Below, piece after piece: positions 6,156 through 8,574 of a stretch of DNA of 8,574 bases (its first letter is position 1; each line of letters starts with the position of its first letter). The stretch spans positions 1,816 to 10,389 of the forward strand of contig DBQL01000217.1 in NCBI GenBank assembly GCA_002305235.1, given 5' to 3'. The notes beneath the pieces are model-generated. The model saw only the letters and a list, made by a program, of their open reading frames with translations, made no database searches and was not told the DNA's origin. The position numbers and the translations under genes were made by a program. Origin of the DNA: Prevotella sp. UBA1395 (GTDB taxonomy: Bacteria > Bacteroidota > Bacteroidia > Bacteroidales > Bacteroidaceae).

Positions 6156-6968
6156 ATGAAGCTAAGATACGAGATCAAGGAAGTGAGACCCTACATCAAC
6201 TGGCTCTATTTCTTCCATACATGGAACATGAATGGTAAGCCGGAAGAAGAGCGGGCGAAGTTGAAAGCCGATGCCAACGAGGTGCTCGACGGGTGGGAAG
6301 GCAAATACCATACTCACGGATTGTTTGAAATTTTGGATGCCAACAGCGATAATGAAGACCTCATTATCGGAGGCACACGCATCCCCATGCTTCGTCAGCA
6401 GCGTCCGGCGGTGGCCGGAGCGCCCAATCTTTGCATGGCCGATTTCATCCGACCGCTGTCGTCGGGCATCAAAGACAAGGCCGGTGTGTTTGCCACTACG
6501 GTCGACGCGAGCCTTGAACATATCAATCGTGACGACGTTTTCATGCGGATGATGTCGCAAGTTTTGGCCGACAGGTTGGCTGAGGCCACGGCAGAATACA
6601 TGCACATGCAGATCCGGAAGATCTATTGGGGCTATGCCCCCGACGAGAATTTGACGGCTCAGGAACTCTTCGACGAGAAGTATCAAGGCATCCGTCCGGC
6701 AGTGGGATACCCCTCGTTGCCCGACACCAGCATGAATTTCCTGCTGGATGCGCTGCTCGATTTCAGGCAGATTGGCATTCGTCTCACGGAGAACGGCATG
6801 ATGAATCCGCACGCCTCGGTTTCCGGATTCATCTTTTCCCATCCCCAATCGCGCTATTTCGACTTGGGAAAGATTGGCGAAGACCAGCTCCAAGACTATG
6901 CCCGCAGACGCGGCATCCCCGTGGAACTGGCCCGAAAATTCCTCAGTGCGCACTTGGTCAAGAGGTAG
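6156..6968 (+). CDS. Stand-alone methionine synthase (MetH) activation domain
   Basis: The 270-residue protein matches the C-terminal AdoMet-binding reactivation domain of cobalamin-dependent methionine synthase. In E. coli MetH this domain reductively methylates oxidised Cob(II)alamin, with an electron from flavodoxin and a methyl group from AdoMet. Recognisable blocks are VRPYINWLYFFHTWNMNGK (10-28), LADRLAEATAEYMH (137-150), YWGYAPDENL (157-166), the AdoMet-binding RPAVGYPSLPD (180-190; RxxxGY in the family) and LTENGMMNPHASVSG (210-224), followed by FSHPQSRYF (228-236) and QDYARRRGIPVE (246-257). KADAN (37-41) probably supplies the Asp that contacts AdoMet in E. coli. There is no methyltransferase or B12-binding module here, and stop codons and neighbours show it is a complete separate gene rather than a fragment. 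It should act on a MetH encoded elsewhere. Thermotoga has a comparable split. It lies 11 bases after pyrC. Confidence 0.92.
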   Translation: MKLRYEIKEVRPYINWLYFFHTWNMNGKPEEERAKLKADANEVLDGWEGKYHTHGLFEILDANSDNEDLIIGGTRIPMLRQQRPAVAGAPNLCMADFIRPLSSGIKDKAGVFATTVDASLEHINRDDVFMRMMSQVLADRLAEATAEYMHMQIRKIYWGYAPDENLTAQELFDEKYQGIRPAVGYPSLPDTSMNFLLDALLDFRQIGIRLTENGMMNPHASVSGFIFSHPQSRYFDLGKIGEDQLQDYARRRGIPVELARKFLSAHLVKR

Positions 6969-7001
6969 TTTCCATACGACATTCATATTGAACCACTCGT
7001 T

Positions 7002-8165
7002 TTGATTACGCGCATCCTGTTTCCTATCCTCATCGTTATTGTCTTGTCCGATTTCTATTTCGACCGACAATACCTCAAACGCCATATCGACCGCCGGTGG
7101 TGGATAAGGCCGTTGTGGTGGTTTCCGGGCGTGGCGATGGCGATATTCACCATTTATCTGGCTTGCTCCAGTGCCTTTATTCCCGACAACATGACGCTGA
7201 TCAACACCTATCTCGTCCTTTTGGGCGTGGTGGTGGTGCCCAAAGCCGTTGCCGCCCTGTGCTCGTCGTTGGGCTTGGCGTGGCGAAAGATGCGACATCA
7301 GCGTAGGAATTGGGGCAATCTCGCGGCGTTCATCCTCAGCCTCGGCAGCCTTTACATTTGTATATATGGCTTCACCGCGGGGTTCATGAAGTTGGAGGTG
7401 AGGCATGTAGACCTCTATTTCGACGACCTTCCCGACAGTTTCGACGGTTATCGCATGGTACATTTCAGCGATGCGCACGTAGGTACTTTCAACGGATGGC
7501 GCAAGAAACTGTTGCAGAGAGACATCGATTCGATCAACGGTCAGCATGCCGACATCATTCTTTTCACCGGTGACCTGCAGAACATCCGGCCTCAGGAGCT
7601 GTATCCCATGCAAGACATTCTCTCCTCGTTGAAGGCCAAAGACGGCGTGGTGTCGGTGCCGGGCAACCATGATTACAGCGAATATTCAGAAGAATCCCCG
7701 TCGGTAGAGGCCGCCAATCGCAAGGAACTCATCGACCGCCAGCGTCGATGGGGATGGTCGGTGCTGCTCAACAGCCACCTCACGGTGCGCCGTGGCAACG
7801 ATTCCATTGTCATTGTCGGCGAGCAAAACCTTGAAGTGCCCGATAGCGCCGACTTCAAAAAGACCATGAGCGGCATCTCTCCCACAGACTTCGTGATCTT
7901 CATGCAGCACAATCCCAAGTCTTGGGACCGTTATGTCAAGGCCGACCGCAGGGTGCGTCTCATGCTGAGCGGGCATGTTCACGGTGGTCAGATCGAGCTG
8001 TTCGGATGGCGACCGTCGAGCATGATGTACCATTATGACTACGGACTCCATCAGGAATCCGGCCGTGCGCTGTATGTCACCTCGGGCATCGGGGCATTGG
8101 TGCCGTTCCGTTTCGGCATTCCTGCCGAGATCGTTGTGATAACCTTACATAAGTCAAGCAAATGA
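7002..8165 (+). CDS. Membrane-anchored calcineurin-like metallophosphoesterase
   Basis: The 387-residue product combines about four N-terminal membrane helices (roughly 3-18, 40-58, 69-90 and 106-127) with a cytoplasmic or periplasmic phosphoesterase domain from about 130. The metal-binding motifs are complete: SDAH (156-159), TGDLQN (189-194), GNHD (221-224), QHNP (302-305) and GHVHGGQ (324-330), followed by the family's SGIGALVPFRFG ending. The substrate is not shown; YkuE-like and LpxG-like members act on lipid or nucleotide phosphodiesters, and the adjoining PlsC gene makes a lipid substrate plausible. The start is taken as TTG at 7002: the frame is open from the previous stop at 6966-6968, the only other in-frame candidates are ATT codons at 6981 and 6987, and the first in-frame ATG is about 44 codons further in, inside the second helix. 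The stop overlaps the next start as ATGA. Confidence 0.88.
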   Translation: MITRILFPILIVIVLSDFYFDRQYLKRHIDRRWWIRPLWWFPGVAMAIFTIYLACSSAFIPDNMTLINTYLVLLGVVVVPKAVAALCSSLGLAWRKMRHQRRNWGNLAAFILSLGSLYICIYGFTAGFMKLEVRHVDLYFDDLPDSFDGYRMVHFSDAHVGTFNGWRKKLLQRDIDSINGQHADIILFTGDLQNIRPQELYPMQDILSSLKAKDGVVSVPGNHDYSEYSEESPSVEAANRKELIDRQRRWGWSVLLNSHLTVRRGNDSIVIVGEQNLEVPDSADFKKTMSGISPTDFVIFMQHNPKSWDRYVKADRRVRLMLSGHVHGGQIELFGWRPSSMMYHYDYGLHQESGRALYVTSGIGALVPFRFGIPAEIVVITLHKSSK

Positions 8166-8574
8166 AATACTTGTATCGTCTGTACCAATTGATCATTGTG
8201 TTGCCGCTATTCCTTGTGGCAACCATTCTCACTGCCGTGTTCACCGTGTTGGGATGCTTTCTCGGTAACGGTCATTTCTGGGGCTATTACCCCGGCCGGC
8301 TATGGTCGAAGTTGACCCTTTGGCTGCTCCTTCTGCCTGTCAAGGTGGAGGGGAGGGAGCATCTTGCCCAAGGCCAATCCTACATTTTCGTGGCCAATCA
8401 TCAAGGCATGTTCGACATCTTCCTCATCTACGGATGCCTCCATCGCAACTTCAAGTGGATGATGAAGAAGTCGCTTCGCAAGATGCCCTTTGTAGGCATA
8501 GCCTGCGAATACGCCCACCACATCTTCGTAGACCGCAGCGGTCCGTCGGCCATCAAGCACACTTGCGACCAAGC
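8162..8574 (+). CDS. plsC: 1-acyl-sn-glycerol-3-phosphate acyltransferase (PlsC family), 3' partial
   Basis: The ATG at 8162 overlaps the preceding TGA (ATGA), and the frame stays open to the window end, giving 137 residues of a longer protein. Two hydrophobic segments (about 8-34 and 50-60) are followed by VANHQGMFD (77-85), the catalytic HX4D motif with His 80 and Asp 85. KKSLRKMPFVG (102-112) and IFVDRS (121-126) are the next conserved blocks of the family. PlsC adds the second acyl chain to lysophosphatidic acid to form phosphatidic acid at the inner membrane; other members of the superfamily acylate ornithine lipids or lyso-lipids, so the exact substrate is not certain. The four-base overlap indicates translational coupling with the metallophosphoesterase. 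The acceptor-binding C-terminal part lies outside the window. Confidence 0.92.
   Translation, partial: MKYLYRLYQLIIVLPLFLVATILTAVFTVLGCFLGNGHFWGYYPGRLWSKLTLWLLLLPVKVEGREHLAQGQSYIFVANHQGMFDIFLIYGCLHRNFKWMMKKSLRKMPFVGIACEYAHHIFVDRSGPSAIKHTCDQ

Noticed and set aside
6100..6156. Cobalamin riboswitch before the methionine synthase domain gene
   Set aside because: The gap after pyrC is only 11 bases, and no B12-box-like sequence is visible nearby.
6162..7670. A 502-codon open frame on the minus strand
   Set aside because: It lies antisense across the methionine synthase domain gene and most of the metallophosphoesterase gene, both with clear family motifs. Its translation is His/Gln-rich low-quality sequence with no recognisable domain, so it is a by-product of codon use.

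Overview
The window looks like a chromosomal segment of a moderately GC-rich member of the Bacteroidota, most likely order Bacteroidales (Prevotellaceae-like; genus not resolvable by eye). The best evidence is three promoters with the Bacteroidota-type -7 box TAnnTTTG, two of them with a matching TTTG -33 box 19 bases upstream. Weak or absent Shine-Dalgarno sequences at most genes, a DUF4369-type lipoprotein, and the DnaX and FtsB-like sequences agree with this.

Layout. (1) 1-1055, plus strand: the 3' part of a large gene ending in the C-terminal half of a superfamily 2 helicase, probably a restriction or defence enzyme; its 5' end lies outside the window. (2) 1076-1120: a perfect 17-bp hairpin between two convergent genes, a likely bidirectional terminator. 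(3) 1140-2948, minus strand: dnaX (DNA polymerase III gamma/tau). (4) 2949-3077: a divergent control region in which the dnaX promoter and the promoter of the next gene are mirror-image copies (42-base arms, 35 of 42 matching). (5) 3078-3837, plus strand: an FtsB/DivIC-type division protein overlapping a small four-helix membrane protein. (6) 3920-8574, plus strand: a tightly packed run of a DUF4369-like lipoprotein, dihydroorotase (pyrC), a free-standing cobalamin-dependent methionine synthase activation domain, a membrane-anchored calcineurin-like metallophosphoesterase starting at TTG, and a PlsC-type acyltransferase cut by the window end. A promoter at about 3864-3895 probably starts this run.

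How the genes fit together. Most of the window is housekeeping: replication (dnaX), division (ftsB-like), pyrimidine synthesis (pyrC), methionine synthase repair, and envelope or phospholipid metabolism (metallophosphoesterase and PlsC, sharing an ATGA junction). The methionine synthase domain implies a truncated MetH elsewhere in the genome. The most noteworthy signals are the mirrored divergent promoters, the split MetH activation domain, and the partial helicase with an atypical motif VI. I found no CRISPR array, tRNA, rRNA, insertion sequence or clearly new multi-gene system. No gene-free stretch exceeds 300 bases.
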